Shown here: piece by piece, positions 23,890 through 35,560 of the stretch
Position numbering within the stretch: position 1 is the first letter of the stretch
Layout of the letters: each line of letters opens with the position of its first letter
From: Paracentrotus lividus
Taxonomy: Eukaryota; Echinodermata; Echinoidea; Camarodonta; Echinidae
DNA: 64,000 nt
Assembly: GCA_940671915.1 (NCBI GenBank)
Contig: CALNVZ010003433.1
Location: 32,983,853-33,047,852 of the forward strand
Direction: 5' to 3'
Position numbers and translations under genes: made by a program
The notes under the pieces: generated by a model
Told to the model about the DNA's origin: nothing
Seen by the model: the letters and a program-made list of their open reading frames with translations, nothing else
Databases searched by the model: none

Positions 23890-25600
23890 CGAGAATTGCA
23901 GCCCCGGCATTTTAATTACAAATGACACTAGTAATGGTATCGCTTCTTATTTATAGTCGAGTGGTATAGTCTTCAGTCTTACAATCGCAGGTTCCAAACC
24001 CACATTGTCAATAATTCTCTTTAGGGTTGAAAAGGGGTTAGGGTTGGAAACTTGAGTTACGTAGTAAGGGAAAGGAAGTTAGAATAAAGATTATGGAGTA
24101 AAGTTAGGTAGTAAGGGTTAGGCAATTAGAATAGGGGTTAGTGTACTGTAACGCCTTTTAGGGTTAGGCAGTTAGAGTTAGACACTTGGGTTAGGCAGTT
24201 AAAGGTAAGGCTAGCCCTATCCTGAGGTTAGCACTAACCCTATGTAGGGCACATAATTATGTTAGCAATAACCCTAGGTAAGACACTTAGGGTTAGGGTT
24301 TAACCCTCGGGTAATTGCTAACATCGGTTTAGTGCTAATCTAGGTTTAGTGCTAACCTCGGGTTATTACTAATCTTACCCAAACCCTTAGGCACTTAGGG
24401 TTAGGGCTCAAGATTAGGATTAGGAATTAGGGTCAACCCTAGGGTATAAGGTTAGGGTTAGGGGTTAGCAATAACCCTAGGTAAGGCACTTAGGGTTAGG
24501 GTTCAACCCTTTAGGCTAACTGCTAACCTCGGGTTAGTGCTAGTCTAGGTTTAGTGCTAACCTCGGGTTAGTGTTAGTCTTACCCAAACCCTTAGACACT
24601 TAGGGTTAGGGTTCAACCCTAGGGTTAGGGTTGAGAATTAAGGTTTAATAGGCACTTAGGGTTAGGGTTCAACCCTAGCCGTAGGGTAATTGCTAGCCTG
24701 GAGTTTGTTCTAACCTCAAGTTAGTGCTAGGGTTAATGCTAGCCTAGGGTTTAAGCTAACCCAGGGTTAGCTCTAGCCTAGGGTTAGTGCTAACCTCGGA
24801 TTAGTGCTAGCCTCGGGTTAATGCTAACCTTGGATTAATGCTAACCTAGGGTTAGTGCTAATCTAGGGTTAGTGCTAACCTAGGGTTAACTCTAATTTCT
24901 AACCCTATAGGGTTGAACCCTAACCCTAATTCTTAACCCTAACCCTAGCTGTCTAACCCTTGGGTTGAACCCTAACCCTAAGTGCCGAACCCTAATTCTT
25001 AACATTAACCCTAACCGTAACCTTGATTTCTAACCCTAGGGTTTGAACCCTAACCCTAAGTGCCTAACCCTAATTGCCGAACCCTAATTCTTAACATTAA
25101 CCCTAATCGTAACCTTGATTTCTAACCCTAACCCTAAGTGCCTAACCCTAACCGCCTAACCCTAATTCTTAGCCCTAAGCCTTAAACCCTAACTGCCTAA
25201 CCCTAGGGTTGAACCCTAGCCCTAAGTGCCTAACCCTAGGGTTGAACCCTAACTGCCTAACCCTAATTCTTAGCCCTAAGCCCTAAAACCCTAACTGCCT
25301 AACCCTAGGGTTGAACCCTAACCCTAAGTGCCTAACCCTATTTCCTAACTACACCGCTGACCTTAGTGTTAGGGTTAGGAACTGGGGTTTACACAAAACC
25401 CGGTGTTGGCATCTTATCATATTATTTATTTATTTTTTTTTTTTTTTTTTTACTAAACAAAATGGACAGTGCGGGTTTCGAACCTGCGGTCCCCTGGTTG
25501 TAAGTCCGAACACTATACCAATCGACTATAAAGGATGTTACCATTGATTAGTGTCATTTGTAATTAAATACATGGTGACAATTGCGGGGGCTACAAATTT
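23890..25600. mobile_element. Fold-back bounded by tRNA-like arms around a GTTAGGG-type array
   Basis: The left arm (23890-24010) and right arm (25465-25600) are inverted: ATTACAAATGACACTA at 23915 pairs with TAGTGTCATTTGTAAT at 25549. Both arms carry a tRNA-like A box (TAGTCGATTGGTATAG) and B box (GGTTCGAAACC-like), facing inward. Between them lies a 1.3 kb minisatellite rich in GTTAGGG on the left and CCCTAAC on the right. Confidence 0.7.
24025..25385. repeat. GGGTTAGGGTT/AACCCTAACCC minisatellite, inverted halves
   Basis: Units of roughly 12-45 bases combine TTAGGGTTAGGG, CAACCCTAGGG and TTAGTGCTAACCT. Orientation switches near 24860-24900. The units vary in length and sequence, unlike a uniform (TTAGGG)n telomere, so I do not call it telomeric. 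Confidence 0.85.
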
Positions 25601-26049
25601 CGTAATGCGAAAAGTTGGAGCAAAGAACTATTGTTTGGTAAATGTGTGGCAGCGACTTGAACCTTTCTTTGGGGATTATAAGCATACAATTCTAATCCGT
25701 TGCACTAATCTGTTGAGTGGAGGTCTTTTGTGCATTTTTCACCTTCTCTGGCTTTACTTGATCATGGCATGGTATATTATTGTTATCAACTTTGAGGTAT
25801 CTTTAAAAAAAAAGTATCGCGCAGTCCCATATTTACTTTCACGCAAAGGTTCTGTGATCACATTGTTTTGTCGGCCAACAATAGTTAATGCATGGAGAAG
25901 TGGGAATTTCTATTCCGTCTACCCCCATAAGAAGTTCATGACGTAATCAAATAATTGTTGGCTATCTTTGCAAATTCCATTAATTTGTCTTTTTCGTGGT
26001 TTTATATTAAGGAATATATTTATTTCGGAGGTTCAATGATAGTTATATA

Positions 26050-26748
26050 CCGAGTGAGTCAGAAAAAACTAGACACCTAGAAAAATGTGCAAATGTGCAA
26101 AAGTGGGAGTAAAATCAAAACAACAAAAAGCTATAAGAAAGGCAACTCCATCCTGATTAAAATAGCATATATTTTTAACGAAATGTCTTACGCTTAATCA
26201 CTCGGCAGGGGTGTTGTTACACGCACATACCGACTATATTTTGTGTGAAAATGAGATAGATCTGTAGAGTCATGACGTCAAAGACAAAATGATCACTTTT
26301 CAAAAGTATTGGGAGGCCTTTTTACTGTTTTAGGTCTGTCAGTGACAATTTACTCTTTGGCGTGTACTCATTCGTGGATTACTTGACGAATCAATCTTAT
26401 TTTTACACAGAATCTAGTCGATAACTGTATCAACACCCTTGCCAAGTTATTTGGCTCAAAACATTTTCCTTAAAAAGTTATGCTATTTTATTCTGGATGG
26501 AGTTGCTTTCTTGTCCGCTTTTGTTGTTTCAATCTTATCCAACTCTTGCAGAATTCGAAATTAAGGTGTTCGAAAACAGTGCGTCGCGTTCATCGAAGCG
26601 TAAAGATATAACACACAAAATTGGTACCAAAAGATGCGGAAAGAGTTACTCTTTCAGAATATGTACGTTAATTTGGGGTTCATTAATTAGTTTTCTTTTT
26701 ATTGTCACTTGTATAAGACAGTGTTTAGTTTTTTTCTGATTCACTCGG
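26050..26748. mobile_element. Fold-back element with CCGAGTGARTCAGAAAAAA ends
   Basis: The left end CCGAGTGAGTCAGAAAAAAC is matched by the complement at 26718-26748, with TA on both sides. Arms of about 250 bases share GCAACTCCATCC and ATAGCATA-like sequence. The end phrase resembles that of the element at 6927. Confidence 0.75.
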
Positions 26749-26797
26749 TATATAGAAAGGTGGAATAAAAAAATTGGCATTTTTCGGTAAAAAAGTA

Positions 26798-27699
26798 CAG
26801 TGTGTCCCACAAAAAAATGCTAATGGCACTTTAGATGGGTATAATATTAAAATTAAGTAATTATATTGTTTAAATTTTTACACATGTAAACTACCAGTCG
26901 ATTTCTACAACTGGATGAAATTTGATGTGATGTATGGTCCAAGAATCACAAAAGTTATGAGCATTTTGTCATTACACACCAGGAAACCTCTCCATCCAAG
27001 TTTATTGAGTAGTACCGGATGTGTCGAATAAAAGAAAACCCAAGTTTGAACATTAATAATTTGAAAAATATTTCAGTAATAATTATGAAATTTATATCAC
27101 TGTAAAGTGCAACTCATTACAATTTTAATGATACCTCTCTCAGCTCACCATTATCACGCATCGCTGAACCCCATTATTCTGAAAAAGTCTTGCAAAATTG
27201 TGAGTGCTCACTTTCATGCTCCTTGAGATGCATTATTCAAATGTGCCTCAATGGAAACCCGATTTTGATCATCAATGAGCGTGAAAGTGAACCACTCACA
27301 ATTTTGCAAGACATTATTTAAAACAATGAGGTTCAGTAATACGTGATATTGGTGAGCTGAGAGAGGTATCATTAAAATGGTAATGAGTTGCACTTTACAA
27401 TGGTATAAATTTGATAATTATTACCGAAATTTTTCTCAAAGTATTAATGATCAAACTTGGGTTTGTTTTATTCGACACATCCGCTACTACTCAATACAAA
27501 CTTGGATGGAGAGGTTTCCTGATGTGTAATAACAAAATGCTCATATCTTTGTGATTCTTGGACGATATCACATCAAATTTCATCCAGTTGTAGAAAACGA
27601 CTTGTAGTTTACTGGTGTAAAGAAATAAACAAAATAATTTTGTAATTTTAATATTATATCCATCTAAAGTGCCATTAGCATTTTTTGTGGGACACACTG
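26798..27699. mobile_element. 902 bp fold-back element with CAGTGTGTCCCACA ends (TA duplication)
   Basis: The two halves are almost entirely inverted copies. Arms of about 430 bases include CAGTGTGTCCCACAAAAAAA, GGAGAGGTTTCCTG-like and GCTGAGAGAGGTATCATTAA. TA stands at 26796-26797 and 27700-27701. A rearranged relative lies at 30560-30770. Confidence 0.85.
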
Positions 27700-27839
27700 T
27701 ATGAATGATTACATAGTACAGCTTGCAAGTAACGTAACATTATAAAAAAAAACTTTAAACATCTGTAACATCCATAAATTGCCCCTTTTCTCAGAAAAAA
27801 GTCAACCTCTGCTGTTTATATATCAATTACTAAGGGTCC

Positions 27840-27880
27840 TATCTCACTTCGCGGAGACGTCTCCGCAAAGTGAGATAGCA
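27840..27880. repeat. Palindrome CTCACTTCGCGGAGACGTCT... (cluster 2)
   Basis: Bases 27846-27877 form an almost perfect 32 bp palindrome centred on GAGACGTCTC. Confidence 0.75.
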
Positions 27881-27892
27881 CCCTAAGGGGCG

Positions 27893-28150
27893 CCAATTTA
27901 ATTTATCTCAAACCTAGGGAGGGGCATCAAATTAACCTGAAAATAACTTGAGGGTGCCAAATGAGTATTAACATTTTGGGCCAAATCTTTAACTCAGGGG
28001 AGCTGAATTGACCTGAAACTAAGGAGGTTCCAAATTGGTTCTTAAAAAATAGGGGTTTAGTTAATCTTAAATTCAGGGATGCCGAACTGGTCTTATAATT
28101 AGAGGGCTTCCAAATGTTATTTAACTTCAGGGGCATCAACTTGACCGACC
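27893..28150. repeat. Degenerate minisatellite, unit about 35-40 bp
   Basis: About seven diverged units follow the pattern GGGGYRYCAAATTRACCTGA. Starts are near 27893, 27915, 27950, 27995, 28025, 28070 and 28105. Confidence 0.65.
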
Positions 28151-28649
28151 AAGTAAAAGCATTAAAAATGGCTTGCTTTTAAATTTCTTTTTAGAAACAG
28201 CATGCGCCCACACGATTTTTTTATTCATGTGGATATTAAATTGCTTAGACTTCTTTGCCTTCTGGTCATTATAATTGTACGTGTTACAATATTATAAAGC
28301 TCTAGTTTTATTTACTTTCATTTCTATTTTCAATTTTCATTTTACCCTGAAAATCTTTAATGATTACAATATAACATGTCCGGTCACAAGTAATTACAGC
28401 CAATATTCTGGGACCCCGCATTAATAAATAAGACATTTTTAAATTTCATAATGCACATTTATAATGATTTTGAAATCTCATTTTTCAAGTGATAGGTGTT
28501 TTATTGTAAATTCTTTCATTCTATCCCAAAGTAAATTAAAAATTTTAAAGATTATATTTTTAGCCAAACCATATCCTAGCTTCAACATCTAATTTATCCC
28601 AACTACTTTATGGTGGTATCACACTTGCCATGAGGCGGGTTCGAGATTA

Positions 28650-28950
28650 GGTTGGGACTAGGCGCAGAGACGTCGCGGAGACATCTCAGAGACGTCTCAG
28701 AGACGACTCCTGAGTCTCCACGGCGTCTGATGATTCACCTCGAACGTGCGTAATCGTGGTATGTCACTTCGCGGAGACGGATTTTGTGCTATAAATACTA
28801 AGACGGTTTTGAAAATTGTTGCGAAAACGTCTCCGATACTTTTTTTTTTCAAAACAGTCTGAGTAGTCCCAAATCCGTCTCCGCGAAGTGAGATACCAGT
28901 CTATGATTTTCTTTTTCCATCGCGGAGACGTCTCAAAGACGTAGTTCCGA
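28650..28950. repeat. GGAGACGTCTCC palindrome cluster 3 with inverted pair
   Basis: GTCACTTCGCGGAGACGGAT at 28766 is matched in reverse complement by ATCCGTCTCCGCGAAGTGAG at 28873, giving a hairpin of about 145 bases. Further AGACGTCTC repeats lie on both sides. Confidence 0.7.
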
Positions 28951-29321
28951 TACTTTTCGATGGGCAGAAATTGTTAAGACCTACCCACCCCCCCCCCGCT
29001 AATGATTTTTCGGGATCTTTTGCCCGAACTTAACCCCTAAAAATATATTCCTGTCCCTCGAGGTCGAGAACGAACATAATTACGTGTATGGTTGACATTG
29101 TCGGTCTATATCAGTCCTAACTGAACTGATCTCCCAGATCGTATCCGTATGGTCATCGAGCGAGTAAAAACTGCAAAAAAAGAAATCGACTTAAGCGTGC
29201 ATAAATAAGGTGGGAAAGTTTAGAGAGCCTCATATCAATATAAAAGGAGTATACGGTATGCGATCAAAGCCAACTGATATTTTATTCATTTATCTATTTT
29301 AGTATACGGTTGTTCTTAATC

Positions 29322-29450
29322 GTATCAGGACAACTACCCCTGATCCCTAGAAAACACTAGGACACTTAACACCAGAAATAGGGTTAGGGTTAGGTGTACA
29401 TCTAAGGGCCATAATTAAGTAGTTTGTTTGTTTGTTTGTTGTTGTTGTTG

Positions 29451-29508
<58 letters not shown>

Positions 29509-29555
29509 ACGGGGTAGTTGTCTGGGGGTCATTGTCCAGGGGTTAGTTGTCCAAG
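29322..29555. mobile_element. MITE of the GGGGTAGTTGTCC family, copy 2, with a T56 tract
   Basis: AGGACAACTACCCCTGATCC at the left and GGGGTAGTTGTCTGGGGGTC at the right match the copy at 15105-15232. The core AGAAATAGGGTTAGGGTTAG is also shared. An uninterrupted T run occupies 29452-29507. Confidence 0.65.
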
Positions 29556-30559
29556 AACCGATCCTATTATCCCCGTCACACTTGCTCAGAATATTATATT
29601 GATATTATTATAATAAATATTTCTCTGCTTAAAGAATATTGCATATTGCATCCATACATTCTTGCATCCATATCACACATTCTTCAGTATTCTGGAATGA
29701 ATTTCAGTGGTTAATCTAATCTTATCGTGCTTAATATAGTAATAAAGTATGCTAACATCATCGAATAACTAATGTATCATTCATTCATTCATTGAAAGTA
29801 ATGATGCGAAGCGAAAAAAACTCATATCGGTAAGACAAATGAATTAGGATGACTTACGTAGCGGATAGCTGAGCCGCTATATTGTTCCCAGACAATTTTC
29901 AGTTCTGTCTCAATTATTTCAACATTTGAAAACATTGGGCCAGCAAAATCTATTAAATATGGAAATCCTGGATCCGAAAATATTCGAAATATTCTTGCTA
30001 TATTGTCTTACCTTTGACAGTGATGGTTAAGGTCAATTACGTCTCTTGCTTTCTGGAAACATCTTTGACCAGATGGTAGATTCGATAAATTTTAGAAGTC
30101 ATCATTAGGATGCGTCTCATATCAATTCTACTCTATGTAAAATGTAAAGTTAACGTAACTATACCAATGTGTGGCATTAAATCGTAATTAAACAAGGCGC
30201 GTCCATTATCTAAGAGGCCAAACGCAACAAAGTGACGTTGGAAATACGGCTGAGAAGCGCAGAAATCTATACAGCTGGCTGCAATAACAAAAACTCGCGT
30301 AAGAATCTGGTCAAAGATGATATTACATGTTGTTTGAGCAAACTAGCGCGAAGTGTATTCTTTCTAATGAAGCATTCCAATGACTTTCAATAAATCATTT
30401 TGATAAATGGTTTGGAAATGCCTACTTGCTTAGTCCATCTTGCTTATCATCCTGGTAATTTCATCATGTAACATGCAGCTCAATGTGCACGACAGCCCAC
30501 AGAACCTTCAGTTCATCGTGGATAAAGAAAGAAGCATGACAGCTCATCAATCACAAATT
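29556..30559. other. No recognisable feature
   Basis: AT-rich unique-looking sequence. I found no exon with splice sites and no long inverted or tandem repeat. Confidence 0.5.
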
Positions 30560-30770
30560 TTCGAGATATTTTCACAACAATGGGGTTCAGTGATGCGTGT
30601 CATTGGTGATAATGAGTTGCACATTCCAGTTATATAAACTTCATAATCACCACTATAATATTTTTAAAATTATTGATGAAGACTTGGTTTCCCTTTCAAG
30701 GCAAATTGCCATAATGAGCGTGAAAGTGAACCACTCACAATTTTGCGAGACAATTTTAAGTTACTTAAAA
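30560..30770. mobile_element. Rearranged fragment of the 26798-27699 fold-back family
   Basis: AATGGGGTTCAGTGATGCGT, GATAATGAGTTGCAC and GAGCGTGAAAGTGAACCACT correspond to segments of the larger element but in a different order and spacing. Confidence 0.6.
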
Positions 30771-30799
30771 AATTGTAACATAACATGCTACAAGACTGT

Positions 30800-32240
30800 G
30801 TGTACATGAAAAGACAGCGTAAAAACAGAAACTAAAATGAATATTTTGGTATCTTACCACGGACACGTAAATTATAATTTTATGTGAGAGGAATATCAAA
30901 GGTAAAAACCCATTTCAAAGCTCTATCCTTAGTAATAAAATTCTAATTCTTAAATGGACAGCCCCAAGCTTCACTCTAAAAACAAAAAGGATGAAACGGT
31001 TAAAAAGGGTGGAAAAGGGCCGAGGAGTTAATAGTGCTGTTATATCGTCAACTTTTCCTATAGACAAGTTTACTAACATTTAGTAACAAGGTATTCAAAC
31101 AACCTGTAATAAAAGAATGAACTACAATACATGGAATCCAGTTTGCATATATTAGTTGTTGCTATGTTTGGCAAGCCTCTGGCAAGCTTTCAGGTTGTCA
31201 AGAACAACCTTTGTTTAAAAATTATGCATAAATTATATTTGAATATGTTCGTTAACTGGTCTATTGACGAGTGACCTCTACACGGGTCACCGTGTTGAAG
31301 GTATATATAGCAAGTTAACTAGTTAGGGCCACGCTGTAAAAACTAAAAGGCGAAATGCTAATAAACTTTCCGTTTTCTCAAGGAAATTTATTCTCCCATC
31401 ACATATTATTTTTTTCAGCAATTAAAAATAAGAATTGGTGTGTGCCACGACCATATTTGTGAACAAACTCACAATATGCGATCTGTTTCTGGTGATTAGT
31501 TTGCATGTAAAATAGTGATCACAAACTATAGTCCGTGAAAATCTGTAACGACATTGCTGCACTTAATCGGGCCTAGTATAAAAACTACTTGACCCACTTT
31601 TGATGAACTCACATGCCAATCAAGATTATGAAATAACCTTTCTAAATATGTGTATTTCCTTTCCATATACTACCCTGAGAAAATTGTGCCAGGGCCGTAT
31701 GAGAAACATCAAGAAACACGCCCGAACGAAGCGAATTTAGAGAGTGCCGTAAATAAAGAGAGTCTAATCAAACTCCGTCTCAGTATGAAGGCCTATTGAA
31801 GTGAGACACTTTCTTTTGTTATGTGTTTTCCGGATAAAGGAGTGTCTTGAACCTAGGCGAATGACGCGAATTTTTAGCTAATTTTTCAATGAATGGAGTC
31901 GAAAACTAAAATTTTCTTGTCCTGCATTGGCAAATTAGGGGAATTTTTCTAAGTTTGACAAATTTTGCCTGTGCCCCCAAGTTTTAGTGAAGCGCCTCTA
32001 TAATATTCAAATGAAGTGTGATTATAGGATATAGGATATTGGTTCGTCATAAACATTGGACTTAAACCGATGAAAAATAAAAATCTGACTTGAAATAGAA
32101 AAATATATATCCTTCATACCGTATAGAGCAAAATAATACTTTCTTATAGAAAATGAAGTGTAAAATAAACCCAAATATTTAATCAATCGATACTATTTTT
32201 TTTGCATATGAAATGCAAAGCAACGTACTTGTTTCTCTTA
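30800..32240. other. No recognisable feature
   Basis: AT-rich sequence without a supported exon or repeat structure. Confidence 0.45.
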
Positions 32241-32244
32241 TACA

Positions 32245-34348
32245 CTGAAAACCTAAACGGGTAGACCGACTAGCTTTAAAGCTAGTCGTAGTGATGCCCA
32301 GACTGACTAGCTTTAAAGCTAGTCGGTCACGACGGACTAGTGTTCCTTCAACACAATCCGGTCATTACGGACTAGCTTTAAAGCTCGTCCGTCTCTACGG
32401 ACTAGCTTGAAAGCTAGTCCGTCAAGTTAGTCGGTCACGACGGACTAGTTTTAATGCTATAGTCAGTCATGACAGACTAGTTTTAAAGCTAGTCGGTCAT
32501 GACAGACTAGTTTTAAAGCTAGTCGGTCATGACAGACTAGTTTGATGGACTAGCATAAAAGCTAGTCGTAGTGATGCCCAGACTGACGAGCTTTTGAGCA
32601 GGACTAGTCCGTCAAGGTGTCAAAACTAGTCAGTCGCGCTTGTCTGTCGCGATGTTCTTACTTCTGTCTTGACCGACTAGCATTACGAAATATCTTAATA
32701 TGGTTTCATCAGCTTGTCAGAGACATCAAATCTGAAATATGAGAAAACATTTTAAAGATACGATTAATTTTTTTCACAAAAATTCAAGAATTCAAGCCAA
32801 AATTATTTTATTATGATGATATCAGAATACAGGAATTAATACAGTAGGCAGAATTAGTTAACATTATGGCAATTATCAAATAATGTGATGTTGAGATTTA
32901 ATTTGGAAAATCAAATGTGAAATAATTACACTGAAGCCCGGCCAAGCAAACAAGTTAGATGCAATCCATAACACTAATAATATGCATTTTGAATTTATAT
33001 TTTATAAGCTTGCTTCCAGTGCGGCGATTTGATGTCACGACTGGGGGAGGGGGGGGGGCTTAAAATAGCATTTAGCATTAAATTCAACATTTTGCCTCTT
33101 TATGAGCTTCACTAGCTGATCACTTTAAAAATCAAGGGGGACGATCCTCCCAGAAAAAAAAATCGAGGGTGAAACGGTCCCCACTGTCCCCCGGGCTTCC
33201 CCGCCAATGGCTTGCATCATCATTGTCTTGTTTGTTGTAGGCCTGCCTATTTTTGCATTTTCTACGCATATCTTTCTTGAGAGCCAGCTCAGAAATCCCG
33301 CAATCGCGCCTCTAATCCAATATTCTGTTCTTTGAGATAGTAATCTAAAAGAAATAGTGGCACATATAATTCTTCGAATTAGAATTGAATTCATTATTTA
33401 ATGTTGCTATTATCGTTGTCAGTAACACACACGCAATTTATAAATTAATTTGGCAAGACAGAATTTGTTTCGCGTTGGTGATTACAGTATTAATCCATGT
33501 GAAAAAATAACGATGTCTATGAACTGAAAAATAAGGAATTCAAATTGAGTACTCACACATATCACATGAAGGAGATCGCCATTATCATCAAAATCTTCAG
33601 TTTTACGGGGTATATCGGATCTTGCTTCCTTACAGTTTCCTTCATTTAAATAGAATCAATACAGATAATACAAATATAGATGATGTCCTTTTCGCAATGC
33701 GCATGTATTCACTCGAATGCTATTCACCTGTATTCACTGCTGTTGTCTAGCGGGCATTCACCAGTAATCTATAAGAAATAGACCAGATTCTTGGGTTCTA
33801 TTAACGAGGGTATTCAATTAAGCCTAATTAAGAATCGCGAGAACAATTAGTTTGAACTACTCGTGAATTGCTTCTTGTCGTGATTGTGTTATGCCGTAAG
33901 CTTTAAGATTGTCAGCGTAAAACACCTTGTTGAGATAATGTATTCACTTGGATTATGTTCGGAAACATGGCCGTCTCTAAATTTACAATGGAGATATAAT
34001 TGACATTTGCATCTGTGTTGTATTTCAAAAGCTAGTCATCATTTCAATTGTAAGCGCGACCATTTCAGCTAGTGTATCAAATCCTAGTCGGTCATTCTAA
34101 TGGGTAACTGAGGCTACCTATCTAATTTTATAGAGCTCGTCCGTCGCATCGCCGGACTAAACATCAAGTGTGACGGACTAGCTTTAAAGCTCGTCCCGTC
34201 AAGTGAGAGATTGGCATTCAGTTGCAAGCTAAGTCCGTATCGACGAAACTCTAACATGACCACCACTAGCTTAAAACTAGTCCGTCTTGACTGAAGCTAG
34301 CTTATAAAGTACTAGTCGCTTCCACTAACGGACCAGGTTAGTTTTCAG
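32245..34348. mobile_element. TIR element with palindromic GACTAGCTTTAAAGCTAGTC subterminal repeats
   Basis: Ends CTGAAAACCTAAACGGG and the complement of CTGAAAACTAACCTGGTCCG are inverted. Beneath the left end (32270-32690) about ten units of 30-45 bases each carry the 20 bp palindrome GACTAGCTTTAAAGCTAGTC or a variant, joined by GGTCACGACG. Similar units lie beneath the right end (34060-34325). The 1.4 kb interior has no recognisable transposase; an 89-codon minus frame at 33125-33394 has no family resemblance that I can see. Subterminal repeats beneath TIRs often serve as transposase binding sites (inference). Confidence 0.7.
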
Positions 34349-34770
34349 ATTTAGAGGCCTGTGGTCTCAGTTGGCGCCGTTTGTATAAAAGGGTGGAGAG
34401 CGTTACATTTTGTAGGAAAAATTATCACATTTTGTTCACCTACTGAAAATGAACTGTACAGTCATAAGCTGTGCAATTAATTCATATTGTAGATAATTTA
34501 TTCAGGCCAATACAATGCTGTGAAGTTTCAGCCTATCGTTATGGCTCATGACCAGTTTTTAAAACAAAGATTACTTTTAGCTGGCATTAGGGTAAGGGAG
34601 CGCACGTGTTTAAAAGATAGGCATTCCCATTTTTGTATACTTTACTTTGTATTGCTGCTTATATCTTCCTGCAGCCATATTGATCTTATAGTGAGTTGAT
34701 ATAATCAATCTCTTGAAATTGATGTGGTGTTCTAATAATTGTGAAGAAGAATTTTTAAAGTAGTTTTAAG

Positions 34771-35560
34771 CACATGTCATGAGTGCGTGGAAAATGCGTT
34801 ACATGTTCCAAAAATTGTAGAAATGTACCTGTCACATCAAAACATCTTTAGTTCTTTTAGTAGTAAGTCAGAATGTATAAAAGTATATATATTTGAAATA
34901 AATGTGGAGAGAAGCATTTTTCAAAGAATAGTTATATCAATTCATTAATCAATTAAAGACAAATTTAGTGCACCAATCCTCATAAACAATGTTTGCAGCA
35001 TCAAAAAATTGCTCAAATGCAATTTTATAACAATAATGTCATTTTTCCGCCATTTTCTTGCATGCATGTAAAACACAATTAAGCTGGAACATCATTACTT
35101 GAATAACTTTGTTTAGTTGCTAATCCAAGCTCGTAGAAGGCAGGATTTCTGCCCTTTCTTGCACCATTTTTTTCTTTTTTGACCACCTGTTAGCGCGCGT
35201 TAGAAATTAATTTGTATTACAAGTTTTATAATTTTTTAGAAGCATCAGCGTCATTATTTACACAATCCACGTTGATTCATTTCCATTTGGTGACAAAGAT
35301 TAAGAAATTAGTCGCCGGTTAAAATTGTGAAGTTTTTCAAACATTCCCGTTCAGACGCTTTTATGACACACCTTATACAGGTACAAAAATATGTTAATCA
35401 TCCTCCTTTCAATCTCTGCTTTCAATATATATATACTTTTATAGGCCTACATGTCTGACTTAATTACTACTAAGAAACTAGAGATGTTTGATTGTGACAA
35501 TGTACATTTCTACAATTTTTTGGACATGTAACGCATTTTCCACCCAACTCATGACATGTG
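34771..35560. mobile_element. TIR element with arms of about 150 bp
   Basis: CACATGTCATGAGTGCGTGG and GGAAAATGCGTTACATGT at the left are mirrored by ACATGTAACGCATTTTCC and CTCATGACATGTG at the right. TACATTTCTACAATTTTT and TATATATACTTTTATA also pair between the arms. No clear target duplication. Confidence 0.75.

Noticed and set aside
24025-25385. Interstitial telomere
   Set aside because: Units are heterogeneous in length and sequence and flip orientation; there is no uniform (TTAGGG)n run. Treated as a minisatellite within a fold-back.
32270-32690. CRISPR-like array of palindromic repeats
   Set aside because: Spacers are short and repetitive, repeat spacing is irregular, similar units occur beneath the opposite TIR, no cas genes are present, and the context is eukaryotic.
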